Shown here: piece by piece, positions 49,457 through 62,900 of the stretch
Numbering within the stretch: position 1 is the first letter of the stretch
Layout of the letters: every line of letters starts with the position of its first letter
DNA from: Synchiropus splendidus
Lineage: Eukaryota > Chordata > Actinopteri > Syngnathiformes > Callionymidae
DNA: 64,000 nucleotides
Direction of reading: 5' to 3'
Assembly (NCBI RefSeq): GCF_027744825.2
Contig: NC_071347.1
Coordinates: forward strand, 23,292,001 to 23,356,000
Notes under the pieces: model-generated
Seen by the model: the letters and a program-made list of their open reading frames with translations, nothing else
Told to the model about the DNA's origin: nothing
Databases searched by the model: none
Translations under genes and position numbers: made by a program

Positions 49457-52400
49457 ATGGCCGCCCCGCTGTGGGTGCAAATAGGAACCAGCTTCGTGCA
49501 ACATTACTACAATGTGTTCGACACCAACAGACCGCAGCTTGGAGCGCTCTACGTAAGTCTGCTTTTCTGCTGTTTGAGAAAATGTTTTTGTTATTCAGTC
49601 ATGTGCGCTGGTTGATTTGCGTGAAGCAGCGGTGCTCTCTTGCGCGGGTCAGGAACTGACAGAGGCAATGAATCAAGCGAAACGTCTAACCCACAGACAC
49701 AGGTTTTGTGATGTGGACTCCTCCACTCTCTACTTTAAGTCTGCGGTTTCTCCAGAATTATTGGACTGCAAAACATGATTGTCATGTTTGAAACGACTGG
49801 TTCAATATAGGGATGGGCGATAACGTATCATACACCATATCCCGCCAAACACAGTCTCCATGACGACAATTCTGCATCTCACGATAAATTCGATGAGCAC
49901 TCGGCTCACTCGCTGCATTGGACCTGCACAGGTGAACATGAGGAGACCATGACGGCGCACAGTGCTCTCTGCGGCGTTTGACAGCTGACTCCGGCGGTCA
50001 TGACACTGGTGGACTCTGAGTCTCTGGATCCCTGTTTCTTTGATGAGATGGAGTGGTCCTCATAGGTTCTCTGACGCGCTCCCCTGCCTTGGTTCACATC
50101 AACACATGCAGCTCTCTCGCTGCCAAGGTGACAACACTTGGATATTGGATATTGGCGGCAGTGGCGTCCTCTTCCACGTCCCCATGAGGCTCACTGATGG
50201 CGGACACACTCTCACAGGCAGCGCTAATGCTACGAGGGACCATCAGTTAGGGACCATCAACAAATTCTGAAGCCGCAAAGTCTGAGTGACATCTTCAATA
50301 AGGCCATGGAAAACAATCATTTTAGGAGAGAGAATTGTGCTTTGTTGTGAAAGTGATTTTAAAAAATGATTACCAAGTGGACGAATACAAAGAACGAGGG
50401 GTGCACCGGTCATCTTTTTTTTACTGATTGCCTGTTTCCCAACTGGCCCAAAATGACTTTTGCCGTTTTTTTTTCTTTTTTTTCCATGACCAAATCGCAC
50501 ACAACAGTCTCTGTTTTTGAAATGACATGAACCCGCTACATAACCATACTGAACAACTCTGCATAGAAAACTAAATAAACATTAAAAAAGGCAAAGTGCT
50601 TAATACAAAATAAATGACTTTTATTCCCTTTTCAATAAACAATGAACAGACCTGGGGGGCGGAGTATCTGGCGTCCAGGTGCGCGGTTAGCTGTAGAAAG
50701 CTCTGCTCTTTGACAACAGAACTCGACTGCTACTATAAAAACTCCGATGGCATTGGTTTTGCCTTCGGCTAGCTGTGGTTACTTTTTGCTGCTACCCCAC
50801 AATGCAGTATTAGCCAGTAATTGTTTATTAACGTATGAGTGCAAAAGAATGAGGTTGTTGGTTGTGTGTGGCAAATTGAATTGATTTTGTTTTGTGACGC
50901 TGGTGCTGACACTGTGAGCCTCTTACGATTCTGTTGTCCCTCTGTGATGGTATGGTTGAAGAAGCTCCTGACCGTTTCACCTGACGATGCCCTCCAACTT
51001 TCCTCCCCCAGTTCGATCAGTCGTTTCTGTCGTGGGAAGGAGAAACGTTCCAGGGGAAGAAGGCCATCATTGACAAACTCACTGTAAGTCTGTGTTCTTG
51101 GGCCGAGGTTCAGATCAAACCTGGCAGTAACGGTTGCGTGTAACTGTATTTTCAGAGTCTGCCATTTGGGAAAATAGAGCATGTTATAACGGCGCAGGAC
51201 CACCATCCCACCTTGGACTCCTCCATCCTCAGTATGGTTGTGGGACAGCTCCGGGTGTGTGCCATTTACTTCTTTCAAGCATTTTCAGCTGCTCTGGTGG
51301 AGTCATTGTCATTGGGTTATGCAGTATCTTACAAGGAAGGGCAAGTATAGCCATGTTTCCTTAATTCCGTGCAGACGAGAGCAGGAAAACGTGTCTGATT
51401 TTGTAGATTATTGACTCTGGGATTTCAAGCATTTGTTTCTTTTTACATAATTTGAGCTTCTGCCTCATAAAACCCATTAAAACTGGAATTGAAAAAAATG
51501 TGAACAGTGTGCAGAAATTGGCTTGGCATGAGTGATAAAGACCGAGTGTCATGCACTTGTCTTCTAAACTCAAACGCCTGCAGTGGTTTCCCCATGTATC
51601 CGTCAATTGTGGGTGAGCCCAAGAGGTGCATCGCTTCGGAGGCTGGCTGTATCCAGCCATGTCAAAGGAAAGTTGGGTGGGACAACTGGCAGGAGAAGAG
51701 ATGACCACGGGCTCCAGTGGATTATTGAACAGAGAGGAATGAGGTGCAAGGCACTGCTTCAAAACCCACCACATTCAGACGTAGCATCTCCACTGGGCCG
51801 AGGAGAAGAAGCACTGTGGTCCGAGGTCCTCTTTTTCCGATGACAGTGAAGTCTGCCTGTCATCCTGTAATCAAGGTCCAAGGGTTTGAGGAAGAAGCAG
51901 AACCCAAGCTGCTGAGAGGAGTTCATCCTTCTGCTGAGGACCTGTATGGAGATGCAGAGTTCATCTCCCAGCCGGACCTGGCCCCTGCCCTTACCCCCAG
52001 AAGTGTGTGACTGGCCGGACCTGAACCCCTTTGAGAGTCTGCAGGGTGTTAGCTAGAGGAGAATGACGGGTACCAGAGCTCAGGCAAAGAAGAGCTGGCA
52101 GCTGTGGCCTTCCATGATTCCAGGCAGTGCCACGGCTCAGCGATTAAGGCAACGTATTGATGATTGACAGATCGTCTTGATGGATTTGATGCTGATTTCT
52201 TTTTTCTGCCAGAACTAGGAAGTAAATGGTGATTGTTTCACAGTATTCTATTATTTAACTCCAGTTTTTCATGGGTTTTCAGAATTGTGGCCCTTTGATA
52301 TCTAATCTCAGAGGCTTTAGCTCTTCCAATGGAGTGTACGTTTGCAATGATGCTATATTATGGTCATTGAAATCAATTTGTAAAATATTAGAAAAATACA

Positions 52401-52922
52401 AACTGAAGAAAGTGTATACACTAACCTTAGTGGATGAATAAAACAAAAACATGGCTTTGTCACGACTCAAATAGGATTATAAATGTAAACGGTGCCATAC
52501 GGCAGGAAAATCGCAGCGTATACTGCTGTCCTGGTTCTCATGTGCTGACCCAGGCTCTTGACCCTGATGCCATTTCACTGGTGTTTCTACCGTCGTGAGC
52601 AGAAAACAGATGAGCGCATGTGGTCAGTTGGAGAAATGAATGAAGGCTGCATTCGTTTGAAGCCGGTCACATGATCTCCCGCAGCTGGGCACCAGTCTCG
52701 GCCGCAGCAACCAAAGTGCAGACCAACTTGCTAAACTGTGTTTAGACATCTACATGGAGGTCATGAACTTTCTCCCTGTGAAGGCTGAATGTGTCCTGTG
52801 TTCCGCAGGCGGACGACGACAACGTCATCGGTTTCCACCAGTGCTTCATCCTGAAGAACATAAACGACGCATGGATATGTACCAACGAGATGTTCCGACT
52901 GGCGATCCATAACTTCTCCTAA
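49457..52922 (+). CDS. nutf2: Nuclear transport factor 2 (NTF2)
   Basis: Small homodimeric importer that carries Ran-GDP back into the nucleus, acting at nuclear pores through FxFG nucleoporins. Coding exons: 49457-49552, 51012-51083, 51156-51254, 52809-52922. They sum to 381 nt, 126 aa (human 127), all phase 0. The whole NTF2 fold is present: [14 protein letters not shown] at the N-terminus (Trp6 corresponds to the FxFG-contact Trp7 of mammals), [12 protein letters not shown] (the Glu aligned with Glu42 that contacts Ran is kept), [19 protein letters not shown], and [13 protein letters not shown] (acidic residues at the Asp92/Asp94 positions are kept). The end is [19 protein letters not shown]. 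The start MAAPLW replaces the mammalian MGDKPIW. A non-coding first exon lies near 47.4 kb. Intron 4 contains a dead Tc1-like element. Confidence 0.97.
49808..50339. mobile_element. Second copy of the GGGCGATA element
   Basis: Begins TAGGGATGGGCGATA at 49808. Shares 50180-50339 (CCCCATGAGG to GAGAGAGAATTGTG) with 29082-29243. The right end lacks the GCCCTAAC terminus and seems truncated or diverged. It sits in nutf2 intron 2. Confidence 0.5.
51480..52200 (+). pseudogene. Decayed Tc1/mariner-like transposase
   Basis: Frames are broken, but blocks in order resemble a Tc1/mariner catalytic region: [13 protein letters not shown] with QPDLAPA (the family's FQQDxAPxH block, about 51930-51990), then [12 protein letters not shown] (the family's WPxxSPDLNPIExLW block, about 52008-52050), then a degenerate RLRQRID near 52140. 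An upstream portion from about 51500 is plausible, but its boundaries and terminal repeats were not found. It lies in nutf2 intron 4, on the sense strand. It is inactive as it stands. Confidence 0.6.
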
Positions 52923-53257
52923 TCGAACCGGTTTGCTGCGGATGGAGAGAACGCTCGTCCCCTCCCTCCCTGCTGTCTCATTCATTTTGTCTGACTTGCA
53001 CTTATGTCACCAGAAGGACAAACAACATGCCCCCCCACCCCCCTCCTGCGCCCCCTTCAGTCTCTTATCATGATGCCTTGTTGTCACACGGCTGGTTCTC
53101 AGTTCTAAGCATTCTTCCAATCCTTCCCGTGTGTTGCTGACCTGCTGTGGCTCATGTCTCAGAAGAGCAGTAGTTTCTGTTGCGCCATCAGCTTTCTAAC
53201 CTGACATTCTCCTCGTCACTCATTTGACATAGATCACAGGAGACGGCCACGATACAC

Positions 53258-53263
53258 AATAAA
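53258..53263 (+). terminator. nutf2: Poly(A) signal of nutf2
   Basis: AATAAA 336 bp after the nutf2 stop, followed by a T/GT-rich stretch. Confidence 0.7.
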
Positions 53264-53984
53264 ACCTGGACGATTTCTTAACTCTGTGTTCTCGCCTCTT
53301 TACTCTCAAGTCTTTTGTTCCTGTACTGTAGGGAGACGTGCTGGGGTCCGAGGGGCCTGTGGGGCCCGTGCTCCGAACATCGCCGGAAGAGAAACGAGAG
53401 CATTCTTTCCGTGGCCTTCGCTGGTTTAACAATCTTGAACTGGAGGTGGAGAGATGAGGATGAGATTGTACGGTGATTTCAGTACGGTCCCTCAAGACAC
53501 ATGTTAGAGCTGGACAAGAATGTCATTGACCTCATCTGGTGAGCTGTGGATGGATTTTTAATGATGACAAATGAAACACTCCAAAGAAAAATAGATCATG
53601 AAAATATGGGGAATATGAAGGGAAAGGGACACAAGTGACATGTCTCTTTAAATGTGCAGTGTTGAGAGATGTTTTCTGTTGATTTACAATTTTAAATGTG
53701 ATTAAAAGTGTATTTTAAATGGTTACGTGTTTAACTATGACGTCCGCAAGTTCACTCGATTTAATATTCTGCTTTTTCTACTCTCGTATTGAGTACGTAT
53801 TGTGTCTCGATTTCATCAGCGCCCAACGTACCGGAGTCGGAACCAATGAGCGAGTTGGAACCGAGCCGGACAACCAGACGGGCGCTAGCGGAAGTTTAGA
53901 CGGTTGCTCTGGGTGAACGGAGCGACCACTGTCAGTGTCGCACTAAACCGAAAACCGCCCTCAACTCTCCCCCTTCCCTCACCC
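53264..53984. other. nutf2-edc4 intergenic region and edc4 5' end
   Basis: No other gene. The last about 170 bp are CpG-rich and precede the edc4 ATG, so the edc4 promoter/5'UTR is placed here. No TATA box. Confidence 0.5.
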
Positions 53985-56900
53985 ATGGCGTCTAATTCAA
54001 ATATCGATATCGAGGATGCGACCCAGCGCCTTCGCGACATCCTGAAGCTGGACCGAGCCGGTAACGGCACCGGTAAGTTTGACCGGGAAAGCTGCGGCGG
54101 CTAGGCTAACACAGGCCACGCAGAGCTAATGCTACATGATGCTAACCACCGCAGGGAAGTTGTCTTCTTTAAAAGGGTTCTGGTGTTGGTAGTGTTGAGG
54201 TGGGCTTTCCTCGCTCGTCACTTTGGATCAAATGTGTGCACATGAGTTGGTTTAAAGCTCAGAGCGACCCAAACGTGGTCCGTCTTTAATGGTGCGATGT
54301 TCGTCACTAAGTGTCTTATGTGCTCAACTACAGTCAATATTGTCTTCAAACTCGTCGAACCAAGCTGCTGCAATGGCACCGGTTTATCAAATGCAGGCAT
54401 CGTGGTGGTTCAATATACTTATGTTCCATTCAATACAAAACAAACATAAATCAGAACAAGTTGCTGCTGCAGACTCAGAACAAGAAGGTCTCGAGTTCGA
54501 ATCCAGTTGGGTTTGACCCAGGTCATGCAGGTGTCTTCTCCTGTTCTTGTGCGGGTCCCCCCTGGGAACTCTGGTTTCCTCCCTCAGAGCGACTGGTTGT
54601 GTGTCTGTGATGCGCTGGTGCCCTGTCCAGGGTGCTGCCCCTGAGAAAGAAAGATGGGCTGGACTCCAACCCCACGACCCACCGCAGACTATGTAGAAAG
54701 AAACCGGCGAAGGACCTACCTTTTCATCTCTGCCCCTAAAATTGCTCCAAAAAGGTTTTCGGGGGTTCCAGCTCTATAGTTGGTATTCATGTTAAACATT
54801 CACTCACAAGTTAAAGACCACAAATTTCCCTCACACATTTTCCCTTAGAACAGTTTTAGTCCTCATTTGTGTTTATGTTTTTGAGCATCAGCAAGGTTCT
54901 GGTCTTCACGATGGAGGAGATACTGAGTGTTTGAACTATTTTCTCTGCCTGTCTTTCCATCGTTGTCTTCTATGTGGACAAAGTAGTTTTGAATCAAGCG
55001 ATCAAACAGTGAGCTGAACGTGGTGGTGGAACTGTATTCATACAACGGTGTTTTTGGAAACGGCTATGTCAACTGAACAAGTCTTAACCCTTTTCCTGAT
55101 TTGAGTGGATCAGACTGTGGGGCAGAACTTTGAGAGCATGCTCCATGTAGAAGTAATATTTTTCAATCCAAGGTTTTGCCACAGTATTTTTCCCACAGTG
55201 TAAGTGGACACAGCTTAGTTTAATAGGGTGATGTATGCTTTGGGGGACCTTACGCTGCTTAACCACAGGGGAGAACGCTGGTGTCAATCCAAGTGACTGG
55301 TTAAAATGATGTGCCTTTGTGCTGCTGTGAACAAGGCGTTGTGTGTCTCCCCTCCTCAGACTCACAGCCTAGCGATGGTCAAAGGAAACTCTCGCTCAAC
55401 GGAGAGCTGAACGGATTGCTGGGAACTGCAGGACTCCTTGGCACCAGCGATCTCTCCACCATGGGAGATTCGGCCAGACCCATTTCTACTGACAACAACA
55501 GTGTGCAGGAGCTTCAGAGAGTGTGAGTGCAGCTGCAAAATTGTTTCACCTGGAATAGGGCTGGTCATTGGATGAAGTTTGTGTTCAGATTATGGCTTCC
55601 TATGCTGGTGAAAACATGTTCAACATCAAATAATTTTTTTAGTCAGTGGAAAAGTCATAATGAGTCGTGGAGGTGGACATGATTATGGTGTTTAACAGAA
55701 AAATCCAGATAGACTAAATGATGAAATAAGCCGCATGTGGGAACTTAGATCTTCCCAGTGGACAGACAGTAGACGGACAAGGTGAGGACGGCTGAAGATG
55801 GGAGAGATATACACTTTTCATGATCAAAAACTAGCGTCCTTATTGTTGCCAGTTCAATAACTGCCAACTCTGGTTCACTTCTTGATTGGCTGTGTTCCGT
55901 TCCATTCATATTTTGTTTTTAATGGTGGGCCACAGTTTCAAAAGATCCTGGAGGAAATTCTGGGCATTATATGATGGAGGCGAAATATAACAGTTAAATT
56001 TTTATTATTCATATTTTACACATTGTTTTGATTATTGTTGTTTAGAAATGTTTGGAAGTTCAATAGCAGCAAATAATAGTGACTCAAAATAATGCTGAAG
56101 TCTCCTCACTCTCACTTGTGAGGGATCCCAACATCTTTCCTGTCTTCAAGAGTGCCACGTTGCTCATGGAACTCTCTCTCGGATCTGTACCATTTGCTCA
56201 CTGTCTAATGGCTTGAAGGTTTCATCCCTGCAGGTGGCCTTGCCATGGTTTTCTTTCAACAGCAGTATGAGTCCTCTTTGTGCTGTCTGCAGCTCAAATT
56301 TCTGTCTTCAATTAGAAGTGTGATGGACTTAAGCCTTGTCTCTGCACCTGCAGCTGCCTCACAGGTGACGATCGCGCCACCTGCGTCCCCATCACCTCCA
56401 ACAATGTGGAGATTGTGGCCAGTCAAGACTCCAACATCAACAGCAAGGCCAGAGGAAGCAACAAGGTAAACAGCGAGACATCAGAGTTTCAGCTGAACAG
56501 AGGGAGTCAGGTCACTGCAGGAGAGAAACAGAAGCCTTTTGTGAAAGACAGCTCACTCAGCAGAGAGTTCTGTGACTTCGACGTGACTGATTGAATCAGG
56601 GAAGGGTGAGGGAGAAAACAATTGAAACAGATGAACGGAGAGATGGAGGTTAAAGAAGAGTCGTGCAAACACGCAGAGACAGGTGGATTTGTGATTCACG
56701 TCGAGATGGAGACTGTGGTTCCAACATCGGAGGTTAAATGAAGATTGACTGAACATTCTCGCACACTTTCTGTCTGCAGAAAACAGAGGAGATGAGATGA
56801 GTGACTCTTAAATCTCTCTAAACATTTGAAGGTCTTAACTGTGGCCATTTCTTCCTGTGGTTCAGGTGAAGATTCAGCCGGTAGCCAAGTACGACTGGGA

Positions 56901-59900
56901 GCACAAGTATCACTACGGCAGATTGATCGCCGTCTCCAATGCTTTCCTGGCCTACGCCATCAGAGGTGAGTCAGTCCCGTGGCTGCTGCACTTCCAGTTT
57001 AACCATTGCAGGAATCTAAGAAGGAATGTTGAGACAGGCTGCACAGATGCTCGGACGGGATTGTTGTGACTCCTGCGGTGACAGAAGCCACTCCAGGGCC
57101 AGTCATGTGCCGAGATTCCTCACTGTGTCTGTGTGTGAAGATAACTTAAGATGTGATTTAGTTGCTGAGTCTCATTGTGGACATGTAGTCCATTCAATCA
57201 GATGCTTCAGTCTGAAAGTCTTCTCCTCACCCAGGAGCCAACAACCACGCCATGATCCGGCTGCTGAGTGTGGGCTGTGCCGAGCGCTCTCTTCTCAAGG
57301 GCTTCACTGGTGCCGTCACAGACCTGGCATTTGCACACCTGGACTCCTCGCTGCTGGGTTGCGTCGATGAAGCCGGCAACCTCATGGTTTGGCAGCTCAC
57401 CTACACCGGCAACAAGATACTGTATCCTGCCCCTCGTGTGGACCTCGGGGAACAAGCGTGTGTTCCTGAACCCTTGGCGCTGTCTACGATCCTTCACTTT
57501 CCTTCCACGCAGAGATCAGATCGTCGTTCACGTCCGAAGACCCGAGGACACGCCCCTGAGCTCGCACCGCCGCCTCATCTGGTGTCCCTTCATCTTGGAT
57601 GACAGCGAGGAGAACCAGGACGACGCCAGCCAGACTCTGGCTCTTCTGCATGAAGACAGGGTCCGTTTTTCTGTCCATCCTGACCACACATTGTTTCCAT
57701 CTTCCGAGCAGTAGACAGCACTGAGTCCTCAGGTCAGGAGTGTTGTAGAGCTTGTTTGGACAGTACATTCAGTAACTATCGGTGTAGAAGAACTGCTTAT
57801 ATAATCATTGAGCTGGATGGGTGAGTCGCAGCGACTGATTCATATCAAGTTTGGTGAGATGACTTGTTCTGAAGTAACAACCTGTTGAGTCGCTCCAGTT
57901 CCGTGATGAACTTGGATGTATGAATCGCTGACTTTGGATTCTACTCAACTGTAATGTGGGAGTCGCTGGTGACTCGTGACCGAGCCATTCAGTGCTCCAG
58001 GGAGCTGTTGGAGACTCTCTCACATGAAGCTCAGAACAAACCCCGTCTTTCTAGAGTTCAGCTCAGTGAAGCACCAGATTCAAGACGCGTCTGTCAATGC
58101 ATCAGAAGTTTTTACTGAATTCATTTGGTATTTGGATTTAACATTTGACATTCAATTTCAATGGCAAGCCATTCGGCAGAGGGGATATAGTCCCCAATTA
58201 TGTTCCCAATGGACCTGAAGGTGTTGGACTTTCAGTCTTCAGAACTAATTGAAAGTCCTCTCTGGAATGTGGTATGGCGGCTGTAGGTGATAGAGATGGC
58301 ATCAGGGACGTGAGCCGACCTGGGCAAAGTGCGGCCACATACGGCCCTTGGACTGCATTTATTCAAGAGAGGGTTAAACTGAAACAGATTATGTAGAAAA
58401 ACCTGTTATTTGTAGTCACAGGTTTGATCTTCACAGAAGTACGTCCATCTGAAAAGTGAACCCCATCTGCAGTGTGTTCTAGCATGATTCGACTCAGTGC
58501 TAATGACCTGTTCTCTCTCTGACCCCTCAGGCTGAAGTTTGGGACCTGGAAGTCTTGAGAAGCAACAACAGCGCTTGGCCAGTGGAAGTGACAGACCTGA
58601 AAGAAGGTCTCATCACTGTCAAAGGATATTCTCAGGTACCATCCTCTTACTTGCATCCAAACGGGGGTTCAGATTTGTCATGGTTCTGTTTGCCTTCGGA
58701 AAATATTTGACTCTACGAATGGCTATCATTTCATTGTTTTTGCATGTTTATTTCATCTTCATAAAATCATAAACGTAGGCAGTGTTTGGAGCAGATCATC
58801 CCTCTGACCAGGGTCGGGTTGTATGTTGTGTGATGTTGAGTCCGTGTCAACACAATCGGTGACATGTGGCACACACCACTGGATGAACATGCACCAAGCG
58901 ATTGAAGCATCACAAAGTCCATCCTGCTTTGTTGTTGCTACCCTAGCACCACCTTGGTAACAGCATCTCTTTTATCCATTTTGTTTTCCATCACTGCGCT
59001 CTCCAGATGAGGATGTTTGTGGCTTTAGTTTGGATCATTTATGCTGTGTTGGCTCTGCTCTGTGTGACAGTCAAGTTGTCATGGCGACTAACGGCCCACC
59101 TGATTAAAAGAATTCTGTGGTTGATTCCTAAAACACTGGTAATTACCGGACAAACTCATGCTAGCTACACAGACTGCTGGCAGTTTGACGCCTGCACCTC
59201 CTCCCTGTCTCCCGTGATATCAATCATGACTTGTGGCACACAGTGATGCAGTGGGACAGCTGAACACACACGGCTCCCCCGCTCTCTTGGAAGTCATATT
59301 TATAGGTTATAGGTTCTTGTGATCATATACACACACTGCTGGTAGTGACGTTGCAAAATAAGTGGAATGTCTTCATCATCTGTCCATCAGCGCGTGAGCG
59401 AAGGTGCCCTCTCTCCGGATGGAACCGTGCTAGCAACGGCCAGCTACGATGGCTACATCAAGTTCTGGCAGATCTACGTGGAAGGCTGGCAGGACAAACC
59501 GCGGTATGTTTGGGGTCATATCTGATATTCAATGAAGTTGATTCTGCCCTTTGTCCTTCACGTCCTCCTGTCTCCTCGCCGCAGATGTCTTCACGAGCTA
59601 CGACCCCACGCAGGACGTCCCCTCTCGTGTCTGCTCTTCTGTGACAACCACAAGAGGCAGGACCCTGAGTGAGTCTGCTGACATGTGTGAACAGACGACA
59701 GTCTTGATGAGAGTGTGAATCCACATGCCCTCTGTTTGCAGGGTTCCTTTCTGGAGGTTCCTCATCACCGGAGCGGACCAGAACCAGGAACTGAAGCTCT
59801 GGTGCACTGTCTCCTGGACCTGCCTGCAGACCATCAGGTGGGTCCCTGCGCTCTTGTCTTGAGGTTGTAGCAAAGTATTTTAAATTTCTATTTTCCTTTT

Positions 59901-62900
59901 TGTTTGTTGTCTGGTAGGTTCTCTCCTGATCCCTTCAACTCAGTCATGCCAGGACTGAAGGCGAGTCTCGACCTCTCCTCAGAGTATCTCATCCTCACAG
60001 ACGTCCAGAGGAAGGTTGGTGCTGATTTACTGTCTGCAATGTCTCTCTCTTCTGCATCCCAGTTCTAACCAGACAAAACTTCATGTTACCTCGGATTTTA
60101 TATTTCATACATATTTGCGTTCTTCTCACCCTACAGTACATTGTATATTATTTAAAGCTCCTTCACTGTCAGTTATTGATGAATCTGAAGTGGTGGTTGG
60201 GACCTTGTCCAGGAGAGAAAGTTCCTCAGATGCACTGTGTACTTTTGAGATGTGTAGTTCTTATTCATAGACATTTGCTTGTTCACCTGATGATCTTGAT
60301 GTTGTGTTGCTCTCCAGGTTCTGTACGTGATGGAGCTCCGTCAGGACCTGGAGAACGGCAAAGCCAGCTTCACAGCCATCTCAGAGTTCCTGCTCACACA
60401 CCCAGTGCTCAGCTTTGGGGTCCGGGATGTCGGACACAGTCGGTTACGGCACACTGAAGTCCTGCCGGCGGAGGAGGAGAGCGAGAGCATGACGACAGGT
60501 TGGTGAAGGCTGGTGAATGAGATGGCATGATGGCTGAATGTTTAATGTAGCAGGTACATGTGGCTTGTTTCAGAGGGAAGTCAGGGTCCAGCTGAGTCCA
60601 AGTCTGGAGTGGCGATCAAACTTTACTGTGTCCACACGAAGTGAGTGACGTCTGCTGACTTTCAAAATCACTTCGATTTTAAAAACAGGGTAGTCTGCAG
60701 CATTACAGCTGATGTGTTTTTTTTTTTTTGTCCAGGAGTCTGCAAGATGTTCAGATCTGGTTCCAACCCAAAGTGGATTCCAACTCTTGTGCCTTCCAGC
60801 CTCTCAATGACGCTCAGGATAGCTTTGGTATATCTTCAGCCTCCTTGTTTTCCCCAGATATGGATGTATAAAAATGTTTCCTCTTCTAGCCTCGTTCTCC
60901 GATCATCTGACAGACCAGAGCTCGGACAAGGACTCAGCGAGCGGTTCCCAGACTGACCTGAGGAAGATTCCTTCCCTTCCTGCGCCAACCGACTTCCTGT
61001 CCAATAGCAGCGTAGCGATGCCGAAGCTGATGACCCCTGACGCCTTCATGACGCCGAGCACTTCGGTGAGAACCTTCTCAGCGTCTTGTGTTTAAGCATA
61101 GTTGCACTGCAGAAGACATGTTCTCTGATGTGAGGAGTGACACGGTGATTGAAAATCTTTGCCTCCTGAACATTTGTCTCAGACAAAAATCTTCCTTCTT
61201 CATAACGAAATCTTCTCTTCTTCACATGGTCACCCTCAGGTCCCGGCATCTCCCGGCAGCAGCGCCAGTAGTCTGACCATTGTGACGGCCATCAGCAGCA
61301 ACTCAGACTCCACCAACAGGTGAGAGCTAATTCTGCCTGAAGCAGCGACAAACTCAAAGGTCAGAAGACTCAACGGTTTGGTTTCCTGCCTTCCAGGGGT
61401 GTGGACGATGTGAGCCAGAGTCCCAGCCGAGCTGACATCAGCAGCACCAGTCTGTCTCTGACCGCCAGCAGCCCCAGACCCGTCTCTGCTGTCCTTCTCC
61501 CTGGGCTGGAGAACCTCCCGGTGAGGCCTGAAGACCCTCCTTTTTTTCCGTCAGGAGTCATCAAAAGTTGCCATAGCTAGTCCTCCACAACCTTCATCGT
61601 TGTGCAGTCTCAGTCTTGTCCGTGCATCTCACCGATCTGTCTTCCTCGTCTTCATCTCCAGCATTCTTAGTCCACCATCTCTTCTGCATTTGTCCAAACG
61701 AACAAATCAAACTGTTACACTCATCGCTGCTCTTTCTTTCTCACAGAGTCTGGCGTCCCCTAGTGGACATCTTGCACTTGACGGTCCCCAGGTCCTGGAT
61801 CCCCCACTCCTTCCTCATCTAGCCTCCCCAACACGGGCCCGCTCCCCAGACGTGATCTCCTCTGCCTCCACTGCCATGTCCCAGGACATGCCAGAGATTG
61901 CTTCACAAGCCCTGCAGCACCAGCGGGGTCTCGTCCCCGGCCTGGACACCTCCCCCCTCTCTGCCCTCCAGACAGACAGTATGGCCTCTGCTGCCTCCGC
62001 CCTGCACTTGCTGACCTCCCAGCGCAGCGCCACCAACAACGGGTACTGTTTCCAAACCCCCGGTCACATAAGAAGACGTCTTTATTGGCTATTGTCTATT
62101 GCAGGCTGCTACCTCCTGAGCTAGGTGGCGGTGAAGGTCCAGTGGGAGGCTCCTTAGAACCAGAGCCCAGAATGAGCCACACCCCTTCCCTGCTGGAAAC
62201 AGCGCTATCGCAGGAGAACGCAGGAGCAGGTGGAGGATCTGCTGACGGTAGCGTGAGCCTCACACCCTGGCCGGCTGCTCCTGACATCACCAGGGAGACC
62301 CGGAACAGTCTGAGGGAGAACAGCCACGCTGACTGGTGAGGAGGCTTTGCCGACCTTCCTGCAAGGGCTTTCCTGAAATGTTAACACGTATCATTCAAGG
62401 CCCTAAATCCTGCTCCAGTATCTTGAAAGTAGGTTAATCCGAGCAGCTACTGTTGGACTTGTTGTGGCCCCTAAAAATGGACAGAAACTGGTACCTCAAT
62501 TTTGACATTGGTGAATCTCTTCTAGCAGCAGAGATGAGTCCAAGGACAGACTGAGTTCACCGTATGCCCGTCACTCCTTCCACCTCACCCAGAACGACAG
62601 CCAGGACCCAGATTCTGAGCAGAGGTACGTGCGGTCATCTACATCACCCACCCATCCAAACCAAAACTTCTTCTCTGCCTCCTCTCGTCCTTGCCAAAAG
62701 TTTCAGGCTCGTACTTGGAGAATAGCTGTGAACTTTTTGGTTTTGGCTTCCGTAATGTTGAGTGTGCATCCGTGACCCCCATCTCTCCGTTTGTCTCACC
62801 GACGCAGCGGCCCGGACGATGAGGTCGATGGCAAGCTGGCATCATCTTCTGGAAACTGTGCCGCTCGCTCGTCTCACAGATTGCCGCTCAAAGACTGGAA

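Noticed and set aside
51361..51774. 137-codon minus-strand frame in nutf2 intron 4
   Set aside because: It is antisense to the decayed Tc1-like element and has no splice or domain support.
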